Part shown: positions 22,937-35,122 of the stretch, piece after piece | How the letters are laid out: every line of letters starts with the position of its first letter | How positions within the stretch are numbered: the stretch's first letter is position 1 | Assembly: GCA_021432605.1 (NCBI GenBank) | Contig: MU271148.1 | Coordinates: forward strand, 2,476,364-2,540,363 | Direction of reading: 5' to 3' | Length of the DNA: 64,000 nucleotides | Source of the DNA: Coniochaeta sp. PMI_546 | Lineage: Eukaryota > Ascomycota > Sordariomycetes > Coniochaetales > Coniochaetaceae | The notes under the pieces: model-generated | The model's database searches: none | What the model was told of the DNA's origin: nothing | What the model saw: only the letters and a program-made list of their open reading frames with translations | Made by a program: the position numbers and the translations under genes

Positions 22937-25900
22937 ATGTCGTCCGAAGCGATTGGCCTTGTGGCGCCCGACCCGAACCATGCGTCCACCCTCGAGGACG
23001 TCGTCGACGTCGACGCCGGCCTAAGTCCAAAGACTCGCGAAACAAGCCCAAAGCTGACCGGCCTCCATTCACCGCCCGATAGCAACACTGCGGCGAAGCT
23101 CGACGGCAGCGACTCGGAACTGAGCGACATCGAGGACATGGATGAGCCGCCCAAGTCCACCCCTCCAAATGCCGAACCGGTCGACGACATCGGCGAAGTC
23201 CTGCCGGACCACTGGTCGGGCACCGTTCCCGTATTCAAGCCGACCATGCACCAGTTCAAGGACTTTAAACGCTTCGTATGGCCTTCCGCTATTCCTCCGA
23301 GTACTTTTGCATCGCTAACTGCTGCTTCTGCGACAGATGGAGAAGATAGACTCCTATGGCATGAAGTCTGGTATCGTGAAGATCATCCCTCCCGCCGAAT
23401 GGAAAGACTCCCTCCCGCCCTTGGACGACCTAGTGAAGACGATCCGAGTTCGGGAGCCAATCAAACAGGACATCATGGGATCGAACGGAACATATCGCCA
23501 GGTCAACATCCTCCACCAGCGGTCCTACAATATCCCTCAGTGGCGCCAACTCTGCGACCAGAGTGAACATCAGCCGCCCGCCAGGCGAGGCGAGCGTCGT
23601 GCACATGTCGAAAAGCCAAAAGGTCCGCCGCGTGCGCCTCGCGCTACCCGATCGGTTGCGACTAGCAGCACCGCAAAGCCGGCATCGAAGACGGCACCTG
23701 GCAAGAAGAAGCGAGGCCGGCCAGCGAGGAAAGCTGTCGCAGCAAAGGAAGAAGATGCCGAGCTGGAGGAGCGTCCTCTGACACCCGTCTCCCCTGCGCC
23801 CGAGGAAGAGCCGGTGAAGTCGGTCGAGGAACCAATTGTTAAGGAAGAGGAGCCTGAAGAGGATGAAGACGAGCCACCGGTTGTTCGGAGAATGGGCGGT
23901 GTCCGGCAGCCCAAGACACAGTCTGTCTCGGCCCGCCGGAAATACAGCAAGCGGGAGGGCTCGGCCCAAATCGACGAGGCTGCCTTCAAAGACTTTGACT
24001 ACCGCATGGATATATCGGACTATACACCGGAGCGCTGCGAGGAGTTGGAGAAGACGTACTGGAAAACCCTCACATATGCGCCCCCTTTATATGGAGCGGA
24101 CCTGATGGGGACCCTGTTCCACGAGGACACCGAGCTCTGGAACTTGAACAAACTTCCAAACCTGCTAGATGTCCTCGGCACCAAGGTTCCCGGGGTCAAT
24201 ACGGCATATCTCTATCTCGGCATGTGGAAGGCAACTTTTGCCTGGCACCTGGAGGACGTCGATCTCTACAGCATCAACTATCTTCACTTTGGCGCACCGA
24301 AGCAATGGTACAGCATCTCGCAAGCTGATGCCCGTCGCTTCGAGGCTGCCATGAGGAGTATATGGCCGACTGAGGCCAAAGCTTGCGACCAATTCCTTCG
24401 GCACAAGGCATTCCTTATCTCGCCTTCCCATCTGAAGCAGTACTTCAACATTACCGTGAACAAAGTCGTGTCCTACCCTGGAGAGTTCGTCGTCACGTAC
24501 CCGTATGGGTATCACTCCGGATACAACCTAGGCTACAACTGCGCAGAGGCTGTCAACTTTGCGTTAGACAGCTGGGTACCGATGGGCAAAATTGCGAAGA
24601 GATGCGAGTGTGCCCAGGCACAAGACAGTGTCTGGGTTGACGTCTATGAGATTGAGCGCAAACTTCGCGGAGAGTCAACGGAATACGAAGAGACCGAGGA
24701 TGAAGAGGAAGAAGACGAAGAGGACGACGACAACGATACCGGCCTACTCAGCCCGCCATCTAGCCATACCGTCCGAGTCAAAGGCGCAGGGAGGAAGCGG
24801 AAACGGGCACCGGGCGAGAAAGAGGTCAAGGTCAAGAAGAGGAAGATACGTCTCCGTCTCAAGACTGCGGCCGAGCCTCCTTGCTGCCTTTGCCCCAACG
24901 ACATCGCTGGTGTCGATATTATCCCCACTGATGATGGACGCAAAGCCCATCGCATGTGCGCCCTATACGTTCCGGAGACGTATATTGAAACGGTCGACGG
25001 CAAGGAGATCGCTGCTAACGTCGCTAAAATCGACAAGGCTCGCTTGGAACTCAAGTGTCTTTATTGCCGGTCCAAGAGGGGTGCGTGCTTCCAATGCTCG
25101 CACAAGAAGTGCGCCAGGTCCTATCACGCTACCTGCGCTGCGGCGGCCGGCGTGTTTGTGGAGGAAGAAGAAGTTCCTGTGTTCGGCGAAGATGGAACTG
25201 AATATAAGGAGCAAGCTTTCGAGTTCAGCTGTCGGTTCCACCGGACAAAGAGAGAGAAGAAGCTTGATGGCGATGCTCTCGACGGCAACTCTCGAGTGCG
25301 GAAGGCTGCCGCAGCCCTCAAGAAGCACGATATATGTCAACTGCAGTACTACCGCGGCGATATCTTCGCTGGTGTCGTGGTTGAGAACCGGACTGACGAG
25401 GAGACACTATTACTTGACATCATTCCCAACGGGTATGTTCCACGCAATCAGGCAAGGGGAATCATGCTAACAATAGATAGTGACCGCGTCGAAGTGGAGT
25501 GGAAGTGGCTACTGCTGCCTGATCCCGCAGATTTCCGTCTACCAAAGGCATCGGCCAATGCCTTGCCAATGCCTACCACCAGGAAAGCACAGCAGGAGCT
25601 CAACGCGAAGAAACGGCCAGAAGACGAACTACCCAGGAAGGACGACCTTTTCGTGGAAGGAGGATTTACCTGGGCCGAGTTCAACACCTGTGAAGCCATC
25701 CGGAACCCGGAACACGTCAAGGTTGACTTGTCCAAGGAGAATCAGGTATGGCATTACCTTGGGAAGACCTCGACAGAGACGAAGGCGCAATACACCGGGG
25801 ACCCCAGTAAGCGCGTGCACAACACGAAGAGTAACTTCCTGGAGACTATTCCGAAACCCCTTGTCAACCTGCCTCCCCGTTCGGCAGCTCCTCGCAAGCC

Positions 25901-27790
25901 ATCCTTCGCTGCCTCCTACCCAAGACCAGCGATGCCTCCTCCAGCCGCTCCGTATGGTCCCGCTATTCCAGGGCAGCTGCCGGCTGCTCCAAAGCAGATA
26001 TCCGCTGTTCCAAAGCCGCAGGAGACTACCGGTCCCAAGCCGCAGGACAAGCCTTATGTGTACAAGCCGAGGAAGTCCAGCAAGTCCAGCGAGTCCCGTC
26101 CCGGCGGACAACTCACGCCCCAAAAGTTTGTGCCAAAGACTGCTCCGCCAATCTCGCCGGTCAGCCAGCAGCTTGTGGCCAACCAGCAGCGTGCTGCCAG
26201 CCAGAAACACGCCACCGGGAAGGGACTCTCATTTGGTACAGATCCTCGCTTTAAAGGTTCGGCAACATTTCGTTCTTCGGCTTCGGACCGTTTCGCTCCT
26301 TATGGAGGTATAAATGGATTCCCGCAGCTTCCTGGCTTGACGTGGCCCCCTGCTCACATGAAATCAGGGCAATATTCTCAGCCTCAAACGAGAGTCTGGC
26401 CTAACTCGACATCCACTGCTGGACCCATGCCAGAACGAATTCCCATGACGTCGTCTGACCTGAAACCAACCTCCCCTACGGTTCCAAAGGTTGGCGCTGC
26501 ATCCCAGCAGGATGTGCATGCATATCAGAAGTATACCTTCTTTCAAGTTAACCATAACAGGTAAGCATCACTCGCATTCCTGACGAATTCATTACGTGCT
26601 AACAAGCCTCCACCAGGGACTCATCGAGATACCGTACACCTTATAATCTCTATGGCGGCTTCACGAATGGGTACGAAGGCAATCTGCGAACATTCTTGCT
26701 CAAGGCACAGCAGTCATTGTCTGGTGGCAAGGGTCAAAGTCAAGCGAGGAGGTTGCCCTCCTTGCCGCCAAAGCAGCTCCCTGCTGCAAGCGCTGTGCAG
26801 CAGTCGAACGCTCACGTACCGCCACCATACTCATCGCCATACGGCCAGCACCTTACTTTATCTCCGACATCTTTCCGCGCCGACCTGTCTGTGCGCGGCG
26901 ATACACCCATCTCGCCGTCGCCGTATATGGCGACGCCCTACTCGCCGGTCGCTTCGACGCCTGCCATGTGGGACGTCCGGCAACCTAGCCCAACCCCTCT
27001 CCATCCTGCCATCAGACCTCAGTACGCAAATCCATGGCAACAGAGCTTTGCGCAACAAAGCCACGGTCAGCATCCTTATCAACAACAAATATACGGACAG
27101 CAGGCGTATGGACAGCAACATTATGGTCCACAGAATTTTGGCGTGAATCCGATCCAGTACGGCCCGGAGCCCAAACCGCGATTCGCGCCGCACATTTCTG
27201 CGCCATCGCCCATGAATAACCGGGCACCGGCCTTTACAAAACAGAGCTTCAGCCCAATTCCACTTCCATCCTACGTCAAGAGGCTGTCCGTCTCTAGCAG
27301 AGCTTCGTCTCCGTCGAGTTTGCTAGCTCAGCATAGCTCAACTGTATCTGGCGACGGGAAGCACTTGTCCGTTCCGACGGTACCTCACAGGAGCGTTCCG
27401 TCCCCGGCACCGGACCAACAACAACAGGCATCGGCATACCAAGTCCAGCAGAGCCGGTCGGAGCACAACAGTTCTCCGCTGTTTGGGCTGTCGGCGGACT
27501 CTCCGCTGTCGTTCTCGGGCATAGATTCCGGCCCGCCGGGACCAGTGGACAACGATGTCAAGTCAGAGGCGGGGATGAACTTCCACGAGGCCATGCCGTA
27601 CTCGCAGTTCACAGATAACCACTACTCGCCGATGATGCCGCAGATGCAGCACAGCCCGGTGATGCAGCACGCGCACCACCATCACGGCCACCACATGTCG
27701 GCGTCGGCTGGTCAGAACGACTTCCCGGAGGCACTGGTGGAGAAGATGATGCTGGATCTTAGACGGGCCAGCACGGGCGGTGGGCTCTGA
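22937..27790 (+). CDS. JmjC histone lysine demethylase, KDM4 type (JmjN-JmjC-extended PHD)
   Basis: Exons are 22937-23275, 23337-26560 and 26617-27790, giving 1578 residues. JmjN spans about 97-138 (VPVFKPTMHQFKDFKRF continuing across the splice). JmjC has the iron ligands His417, Glu419 (HLED) and His506 (YGYHSGYN). CLCPND starts an extended PHD/ZF-HC5HC2H module at about 629-715, ending in a CSHKKC..SYHATC pattern. KDM4 enzymes demethylate H3K9me3 and H3K36me3; the fungal members include KdmA. Between JmjN and JmjC lies a basic, acidic-flanked linker of about 170 residues with an AT-hook-like KKRGRPARK. The C-terminal 600 residues are Pro/Gln/Ser-rich and probably disordered. Activity is expected, since all iron ligands are kept. 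Confidence 0.92.
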
Positions 27791-28900
27791 TGCCGAGGAG
27801 GCTGTGCCTGCCTGGATGGCGGTGGATCGTGGCAAGGCTCAATCGCCTTTGTAATGAGTGTGCTGTTTTTTTTTACGAAGTATGGCTGGGAATGGAATGA
27901 GGGATTACTTTGTGATTAACGTTTAGGGAACTACACTTGGAGCCAGAAAGGCACGAGAGGCGGCGTTATGATTTTTGAGTTGAAAGGGGAAACGACAGAT
28001 GATGGCAAGTCTAGAGGCGTTGTTATTCCGTCCGTGTGTGGACAGGACTTTGAAGTGGGTGGCCCTGTGGCTGGGCTTGTGTATAAGCGCCACGGTTGTG
28101 GACAGGCAGCTTTAGTAGCTGAAATGGACTCTTTTGAAGACCGCAGTGGATGTTAACCCTAATAAGTGATTTGACAACAATCTTCATCTTTTTGGCTCTC
28201 CTGGGCTGATATCAGTTGGAGAGATGGACATGACCTTGCCCAAGTCAAGTCATCAGGGAAGAGCAACTCCACGAGTACACTACTATGCACTACCTGGACA
28301 AATTGGCAAGTGTCAAGCCATTTACCCTACACTTACGCTGACTCGTTCGCGACGCCCCGCGCAGCCACAGCCATGGAAACTTCCATTCGTTCCCGTCAAA
28401 CGACCTCTCAACGTCAGATCCCAACGTCGCAAAAAACAGGGTCCAAGGCCAATCGTGATTTTGTGGGGGATGTCCGATCGATGTGTCGACAAGGGGACCC
28501 TGGAAGTCACATCCTTGATGCTTGGCGGGCTGGCACATCACTGGCCAAGTTTTTTGTGACACCCCCCAAGCCAACTATTCTGACGTCAACCCTACACAAC
28601 CTCAAGCTTGTTGTGCCCTGTGTGACAAGCAACCCATTTCTTGTTTTTGGGACCCTTGGGTCCTCGAAGCCGATAAATATGAAGGGCCCCCTTTCCCGTC
28701 CGACTAACCTTTCCTTACTGGTTTTAGGAGTATTGAAGAACTGTTGAAAGCATTGTTGCATTGTAATACATATACCTGCCTGCGAATCTTACAGATTCTT
28801 AGCCCTTTTCTCTCTTACACACTAGATACCCAGCTTACAACGTATACATAAAAAAGAACGTCTGCGTCGGACACACAACAGACGCCACACCCAGCCACCA
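27791..28900. other. intergenic, KDM4-type gene to SnoaL-like gene
   Basis: No supported gene. It contains the 3' end of the demethylase gene and the promoter of the SnoaL-like gene, with a short ACCCTAA near 28155. Confidence 0.45.
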
Positions 28901-29517
28901 ATGCCAACAGTACTAGGCCTGACCACCGATTCCAACACGCACGTCTCGAGCTCGGCCAGCATGGGCGGCAAGCAGAGGCTCGACACCATCTCGAAGCGCA
29001 ACCACCACGCGGCCATCGAGGTCGAGACGCTATTCTGGCGCGCTCTGTGCGACTCGCCCGAGGCGGCCAAGGAGTACATGTCCGAGGACTGCGTCATGAT
29101 CAACCCGCTCTTCTCCGGCAGCGCGGAGCCCATGAGCAAGAAGACGGACCCCAGCATAGACCAGATCCTCGAGGGGGCCGAGCCGTGGACCAGCTACCGC
29201 ATGCACGGCACCCCGCAGGTTGTCGAGATTGACCTCATGGTGAGTTCTTGATCCTTGACCCAGGAGAGGGTGAATTTGGGATCGCTGACGTGATAGGACA
29301 GGCAGTCGCTGTGCTCTACAAGATAACCCTCTATAGGCAAGGGAAGAAGGGCCAGCCCGTCGAGGAGTACGAGGCCACCGTCCACAGCTGCTGGAGACAG
29401 ACTGCGTAAGTATTCCTATTGAAACAAATTCATTTCTAAAAACTAACAGTTGCTGACAAATACTACAGTGGTGCGGATTGGCTACTCTGTTCCCAGATGG
29501 TTTCATACGCCGATTAG
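28901..29517 (+). CDS. SnoaL-like/DUF4440 (NTF2-fold) protein
   Basis: Exons are 28901-29239, 29302-29405 and 29469-29517, giving 163 residues. The pattern of a long first helix (AAIEVETLFWRALCDSPEAA), MSEDCVMINP, a later AVLYKITLYRQGKKG strand and a closing WLLCSQMVSYAD is that of small alpha+beta-barrel proteins related to SnoaL and DUF4440. The family includes ketosteroid-isomerase-like enzymes and non-enzymatic partners, so the function is open. The acceptor at 29301 is favoured over one 11 nt upstream because only it avoids a stop. No cluster partners are evident. Confidence 0.72.
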
Positions 29518-30089
29518 AGACTAGTCATGGATCCATCGAAATTAGGGGAGCACTTGGGAGTCCAGGATTTAGTTGGGCTGAGATCGGTGCATCATGGGCT
29601 TTTGGGAGTATGAAGGACTGAACTCCGGGTTGGGATTGACTTTGGCTTGACTTGGGTGTATTTGTATCAATTTTGTATTCTTATGATGTTTCGATGTCGA
29701 ATGAACCGTTATGCCATCTAGTCGACTGTACTTCTTGAGTTGTTGCAAGTCTTGTGTCACTTACGAGGTCGTGGTGCCCTCTTCGTAACACGTTGTACAC
29801 ACTTGACCACGGCGCAATTACTTTCATCGCTCGCTGGACACTGTCTGCTTTATTCAAGGCGGTTTCTCTGCTGATTCCTTCTTAGTTGTGAGCAGGCGCA
29901 CAGAGCTGACGTTCAGGATTCAAGAAGACCATTCGTGACGTTGTTTACACTCAGTCACTGGGAAAGCCAAATCCTCTTCGATTCCATGGGCGAAAGAAAC
30001 AGGCTCAACAACATGGAACATGCCAAAGACCAGGGCAACTATATATATATGACTTTACATCTCTCAGGTTCCCTGGTCCTGCATGCAAT
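29518..30089. other. intergenic
   Basis: No supported gene. It contains the 3' end of the SnoaL-like gene and the sequence before the broken NTPase-like gene. Confidence 0.4.
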
Positions 30090-30997
30090 CGCCCTGAAGC
30101 TAGCATCAACACCTTGTTTTACAACGACCACGCCAAGGAATACGCTGAGGAAGCCAGGCTCCTGGTAGATTACATAAAAATGAACGCTGAACAGGCCGTC
30201 ATTACGGTTGCGATGGAGCAACCTGTTGACCCGACTAAAGGTGAGGAGATCGATGCTCGATAAAGTCCTGGAAGCTGAAAAGACCAAAAGAAGGGGTACG
30301 GCCGACATCGTATTACTATTCCAAGGATGAGGTCGAAGCGCATGCCCAGAAGATGGCTCGCGTCGATGACGGCAGGTCTGCAGCCAGCGCATCATTTCCA
30401 TCGTCCCGGGACCCCCTTTTCCAACAATATATCCCCGTCGACGTCCATCTTTGGCTTCGCCGCGAAACATCGGCGTTGCTCTGGGTGCAAGGTCCAGCTT
30501 CCGCCTTGGAAATGACAAAGATTGCGCTTCGTGTCTCGACAATAATAGAGGATGACGGGACTCCGTGCGTGCTGTACTTCAGAAAACAGGTCTACCGTCT
30601 CCCACCCAACATCAAACTCACGGCTCAGGAAGCCGCCCTACTCAGCCTCTTGTACTCAACGGTCTCCCAGCTGGTTAGCCTACTTCCCGGTGTGTTCCGG
30701 ACAGAGTCGAGCCTCGAGGAGGAGGACTTCTCAAAGCTCAATGGGTCGACTGATAGCGCCGAACCTGCGCTTGAGATGGTCCGGAGGCTTCTGACACTCG
30801 CGCCGGCCGAGGCCTTGTTTGTCATTGATGGGATTCAGGGGTGCGATACCACGGCTACTCGCCGACACATAGAGGCGCTCGTGGATATACTCCGGGACCA
30901 GGGGTCCAAAGCAGTGGTAAAAGTGCTCTTCATAACACGCGGCGAGTCTCAAGCCCTAGCAAGCAAGTTGACGGTGGAAGAGCGGGTTAACTATTGA
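30090..30997 (+). pseudogene. fungal NTPase-like protein lacking a P-loop, probably disrupted
   Basis: An open frame covers 30266-30997, with its first ATG at 30353 (214 residues). It has HLWLRRETSALLWVQGPAS, where NACHT/STAND-type proteins would show a P-loop, but GPASALEM has no GKT/S. Later come AALLSLLYSTVSQLVSLLP and a Walker-B-like ALFVIDG followed by KVLFITRG. I recall similar P-loop-less proteins in other filamentous fungi; their function is unknown. Upstream, 30090-30260 reads in a different frame as a helical segment (YNDHAKEYAEEARLLVDYIK) ending in a stop at 30261. The two frames could be joined only by a 25-nt intron, which is too short, so a frameshift is the simpler reading. A shorter functional gene starting at 30353 cannot be excluded. 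Confidence 0.45.
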
Positions 30998-31450
30998 GAT
31001 ATGGCTCAAGTACGGTGTGGAGAGGTTTCGAGAGGATTTGGGTTCTTCGAGCACCATCTCAAGAATCTCGCGTGGCAGACCGAGACTCAAGGACCGGGAT
31101 GTGTAGATGATTCCACGAACCTGGTTACTGAAATCTACCTCTTTACCGGCTCGGAATGTGCTCCGCATGATGCTTTTCTACCTACCTGACCTACTAATGA
31201 ACTGAGGTCAGGTTCAAATGATGAGAAATCATTCGTATCAGGTGCCTTATACATAGTTTGGTTGATAAGTAATCCGTCGGGAATAACGTACACCCTAGCA
31301 GCTTCTAACCATCAGTACATAAGTATCACTTTCCTAGACCCATCTTCAGACGTCATTCTAGTTCCTATCAATCTGGATCATCAACACAACACTTCGCCGC
31401 TTCACTTACTACTGCTGAACCATATCTCCATATCCTCGCATTCAGACAAA
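30998..31450. other. intergenic
   Basis: Promoter and 5' region of the SRPBCC gene. The frame is open upstream of its ATG from about 31262, but that stretch has no domain features. Confidence 0.4.
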
Positions 31451-31963
31451 ATGCCTTCGCACATTATATGGCCACAAAAGTATCTGCCCGGCACGACCGA
31501 CAACTTCGTATCGAACGAGGTCATCGTAAAGGGCATCACCGCGAACCAAGTCTGGCCAAACCTAAACGACGTCACGAAATGGGAGTCATACTACGATAAC
31601 GTCGCGCAGATCACACCCCCGAGCTCCGGCTCACTGTTGAAGCAAGGCGACAAGTTCAGCTTCTCGACGTTCGGCTTCCCGCCCCTCCAGGCCGAGGTCT
31701 GGGAGTCTGTCGCGCCGGCTCCCGGTGCGCCGGGGAGGCTGGCGTGGCGGGCCTGGCAGGACGGCGACGAGGACTCGGCCCTGGACGTGTACCATGCCTG
31801 GATCGTGGAGGATCTGGAGTGGGGTGTCGTGCGGATCTTGACGCAGGAGTCCCAGGTCGGGAAGCCGGCTGCGCGGCTTGCGGCTACCAGGCCTAATCCG
31901 ATGCTTAATGGACATCAGGACTGGCTTGATGGGATTGTGAGGTTTACGGCAAAGTCGACATAG
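31451..31963 (+). CDS. SRPBCC-superfamily (START/Bet v1-like) protein
   Basis: This is a single-exon gene of 170 residues. The order NEVIVKGITANQVWPNLNDV, then WESYYDNVAQI, then GDKFSFSTFGFPPLQAEVWE, and a C-terminal helix after HAWIVEDLEWGVVRILTQES fits the helix-grip fold of polyketide-cyclase/SRPBCC proteins, which bind hydrophobic ligands. No catalytic assignment can be made. The ATG at 31451 has an A at -3 (AAAATG) and opens directly before the first strand. It is convergent to the hemerythrin-domain gene. Confidence 0.78.
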   Translation: MPSHIIWPQKYLPGTTDNFVSNEVIVKGITANQVWPNLNDVTKWESYYDNVAQITPPSSGSLLKQGDKFSFSTFGFPPLQAEVWESVAPAPGAPGRLAWRAWQDGDEDSALDVYHAWIVEDLEWGVVRILTQESQVGKPAARLAATRPNPMLNGHQDWLDGIVRFTAKST

Positions 31964-32708
31964 GCTGTGCGGAGGAAGTCTATGGTGTGTCTGATGCACA
32001 AGACCCAGTGTATTGGGTCAGGTAGAAGTAGGATAGTTGCTGGATATCAAATGAACGACGAGCACATGTATTGCTGTGTCAGAACTGGGTTGGTCTTGCA
32101 AGATTTGGGTAGAAGACGACAACTGGACCTGATTATGATGGGCGCCACCACAGAGGACCTATTATCAGACGTGTAGATAGTGTTCTGTACGCCGTCTCCC
32201 ATTCGAACCAAAGGATGTAGACTGTAGAGAACAAGCACGTAACTGCAAGCCAGAAAACCTTTTCTTGAACCTTCTCAGCCAGATAGAACATAAGAAAGTC
32301 TTGTGGTTATGGGCGACTATCATCGAGGATTTGGGGTGAGTGGATATAGATATACATTGAAGTAAACCATTGTCAAACCGGATATTTAACTCATCTACGC
32401 GGTGCCCGGGGGTGCACGCAAAGTTGTGGACGCGACTGTTCTCGAGATATCGCATGGGAGGCTAATTCCGGTCCCGAGGCATTGACTTATAATAAGTCTG
32501 TCCAGGGCAATTCACTCCAATATAATATCAACTTGGTATCTGGTAGTTCTCACCCGCAACAAGAGCGTGCGTCCTCCCTATGGTATCACATTGCACAAGC
32601 CTCCCTTTCCCTTGTCCTGCCTCTCGATCTGCATTATTAACATCTTCGTCTTGACTCAATCACGTAGCAATCTCCCGGATTCAGAAGACATCCCTGTCTA
32701 CGACACAC
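31964..32708. other. convergent intergenic region
   Basis: 3' ends of the SRPBCC and hemerythrin-domain genes with spacer between them. No further gene is seen. Confidence 0.45.
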
Positions 32709-33612
32709 TCATGCAAATGGCAGCTCCTTGCGGTGCGAGTTCAAATCACAGCCCGCAAACCTCCACCAGGCCTTGTTCTTGTTCATATACAGCCAGCGCA
32801 GAATCAGCCTGAGAATCCACGGCAGCGGCGGGAAGTTTTGCCACACGCCGTCACCGAAATCCTTGTCGTGCAGTGCGAAGGCAAGGGGAAATATGGTGAC
32901 CTGGAACATGCTGTCAGTAGGAAACTCCTCCCAAGACGACCGCAGTTCTTACCCGGTACTCATACTGGCCCATGAGTTCTTTTATTACCCTGCCCACCTG
33001 TTCCTGGAACCACTTCTGCCAGTCGGTCTTGTCCCCGTACTTCTCCAGAGCGACCAGGGTGTCGATCTCGTTGACAAGATGGGTGTGCAGCGCGGGCATG
33101 AAGGACTCGATGATCGCCTTGAGCTTCTCCCCGTCGAGATCCTCCTTGCTCTCCCTGACTCTCTTCAGGTACTCCGCGTACCGGTCAATCCCGTCGTGGA
33201 AGACGGCATGCTCCTGGACGTTGGCGTCCATCAGGTTCGGCACCCCGGCCAGCTCGTTGATGCCCGGGAAGAAATGCTCCTCCTCCTGGTCGTGGTGCTC
33301 GTGCAGGAGCTCCGACCACAGAAAGGCAAAGTTGGCAAAGTCCAGCTTGTCCTGGCTGGAGCCGCGGGCGGCCACGTTGACGCACTGGCGGTGCACGGCG
33401 TTGATGCCGCGCAGCAGACTGTTGTGCACGCACGTCATCTCCGCCGCCACGGCCCTCGCTGGCGACAGCTTCTTGCCAACCTACCTCCCAGTCAGCAGCG
33501 CGTCCTTATGCCCGCAGCGGTTTCGGGGTGAGTGTGTTCATACCGCCGCGCCAGATTTGGACGGACTGATCAGGGCGTAGGGCCCATCGACCCATGGCTT
33601 TGACTCGACCAT
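32709..33612 (-). CDS. hemerythrin-like domain protein
   Basis: In reading order the exons are 33612-33544, 33480-32953 and 32900-32709, giving 262 residues. Helical His/Glu-rich segments carry the expected metal-ligand pattern: MTCVHNSLLRGIN, ELLHEHHDQEEEHFFPGI, EHAVFHDGIDRYAEYL and LHTHLVNEIDTLVALE. Hemerythrin-like folds bind a di-iron centre that can sense or carry oxygen or handle nitric oxide; the specific role here is unknown. Exon 1 (MVESKPWVDGPYALIS) and the third exon (DKDFGDGVWQNFPPLPWIL) are conserved features of the fungal members. The introns are 63 and 52 nt and all junctions are phase 0. Confidence 0.85.
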
Positions 33613-35031
33613 GCTCTCTTGCGTTGCCGCTTATATGTGCCCATGGCGACGTCGACTAGAAGTCATCGTGCTTTTATCTTTATGTATACTGTTGCGCGAG
33701 CCCCTTGAGGTGGCCTGTGCTGCTTACGCTCTGGGGCTGACCGTGGTCCTTAGGGCTGACGTCGAAATCTCCAAACATTACGGGACAATGATAGCTCGTG
33801 GGGCTGTATATCCAATTGCTGCAGACCGCTCGTTAACAGTAGTTGCCCCTGAGTCTGAAACTCGGCGAAGGATCCAATTCCTGGCAAGCAGAATGGCACC
33901 ATTATGTCCTAAAACGGACAGAGTTATCGGCGAGGACGTCAAGTTAAACTATGTCTATTGGTTAAGGAATCAGCTGGACGTGGCAATCCGACCATGACAG
34001 TATGCTTAGTAGTGATTGATAACGTGGAAAGACAAAAGATTCGAGGAGAACCATAAAACGCGTTATCGTAGACAGGACGCATAGTATGACAGCGCTGAAT
34101 GTTTTATAGGTCATAGATACAGCCGGATCATGGCGTCTCGAGATCTACAGGGCCCTGAATAAACGACATGGGCACTTGCACTTGCGATCGACAGGTCATA
34201 TATGTGCTTAGTAAGTGCCTTTATTTGGCTCAGCTCTGGTACCCCTGGGGCCAACAATCAATCTACAAGCGCAATGTCTTCGCAATTCGGGACTAGACTC
34301 TAGCTGTCGCGCTCGAACTGCCTTCCATTACAGAAAATAACGGCCGTATAGTTCCAAGGTCAATCAGGGCACCTTTGGATATTATCCTCGGTTGGCAAGA
34401 CGATAATGTTTCGACGAGCTGCTTCTTTCGGGTCGCTCTTAAGAAGTGTCGGGATTTCGCCGAACTCGATGATCAGCGCTTTCATCACCTCCAGCACCTC
34501 TGTGACCCGAGAGTGCTGTGAGCGCCGCTCATAGCTAGAGAGACCTAAGCGTCTTCATGCTGAGAAAGCGATCTTTATATGGTCAGAGATGACTCCAGAG
34601 TTGGAGAAGCATTGTGCTCTGCGGGAGGTACCGCTATCACCCACGGCAAGCAACCTGGTCGATGGGTATTCGGCACAGGGGACGCAGTGTGACAGTGCGA
34701 TGTAAGGTATCGTCTCCGCTTTCGCCCACACGCTCTCTTACTTTCACCACTGGCGATTGAGAGATACTTTATGACCTCAGTAAGCGAACCGCTTTGTGGA
34801 CATTGCCGAGTTTCTCCCGTGGCAGATCAGGTGTGATTAGCATCAAGCTGGCCTACGGATGTCACGCCGACAGAGATGTCAAACTACACACAAGCGGGAC
34901 ACAGAAGCTCCGTCACCTCTCTATGAGCATCTTGTCATTACTCATCGCTTCGCATGTGTAACGTGGGGTTGCGGGTTCCGGTGCAGCTTGATTGACCATT
35001 CTTGCTCGGCGAGTGATACGTTGTCGAGGGA
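33613..35031. other. 1.4-kb region without a supported gene
   Basis: A 128-codon open frame at 33611-33997 (+) has no domain features and begins inside the hemerythrin gene's start codon region, so I do not call it. The rest has many stops in all frames and no repeats that I could see. Confidence 0.4.
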
Positions 35032-35039
35032 TATATAAA
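35032..35039 (+). promoter_or_regulatory. TATA box of the dienelactone hydrolase gene
   Basis: TATATAAA stands about 84 nt upstream of the ATG at 35123, a usual distance for a fungal core promoter. Confidence 0.5.
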
Positions 35040-35122
35040 GGTAGACGAAGCTCTGAATAAGTGTGCCCAGAAGGTCATGCTCTTCTCACAGAGCAGACGC
35101 GCACCATCAAATTCACATCGCA

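Noticed and set aside
32728-32760. tRNA T-arm-like GCGAGTTCAAATCACAG
   Set aside because: It lies inside the third exon of the hemerythrin gene and has no matching acceptor or anticodon arms.
33611-33997. 128-codon plus-strand open frame near the hemerythrin gene
   Set aside because: It starts within the hemerythrin start codon region and shows no domain or conserved motif.
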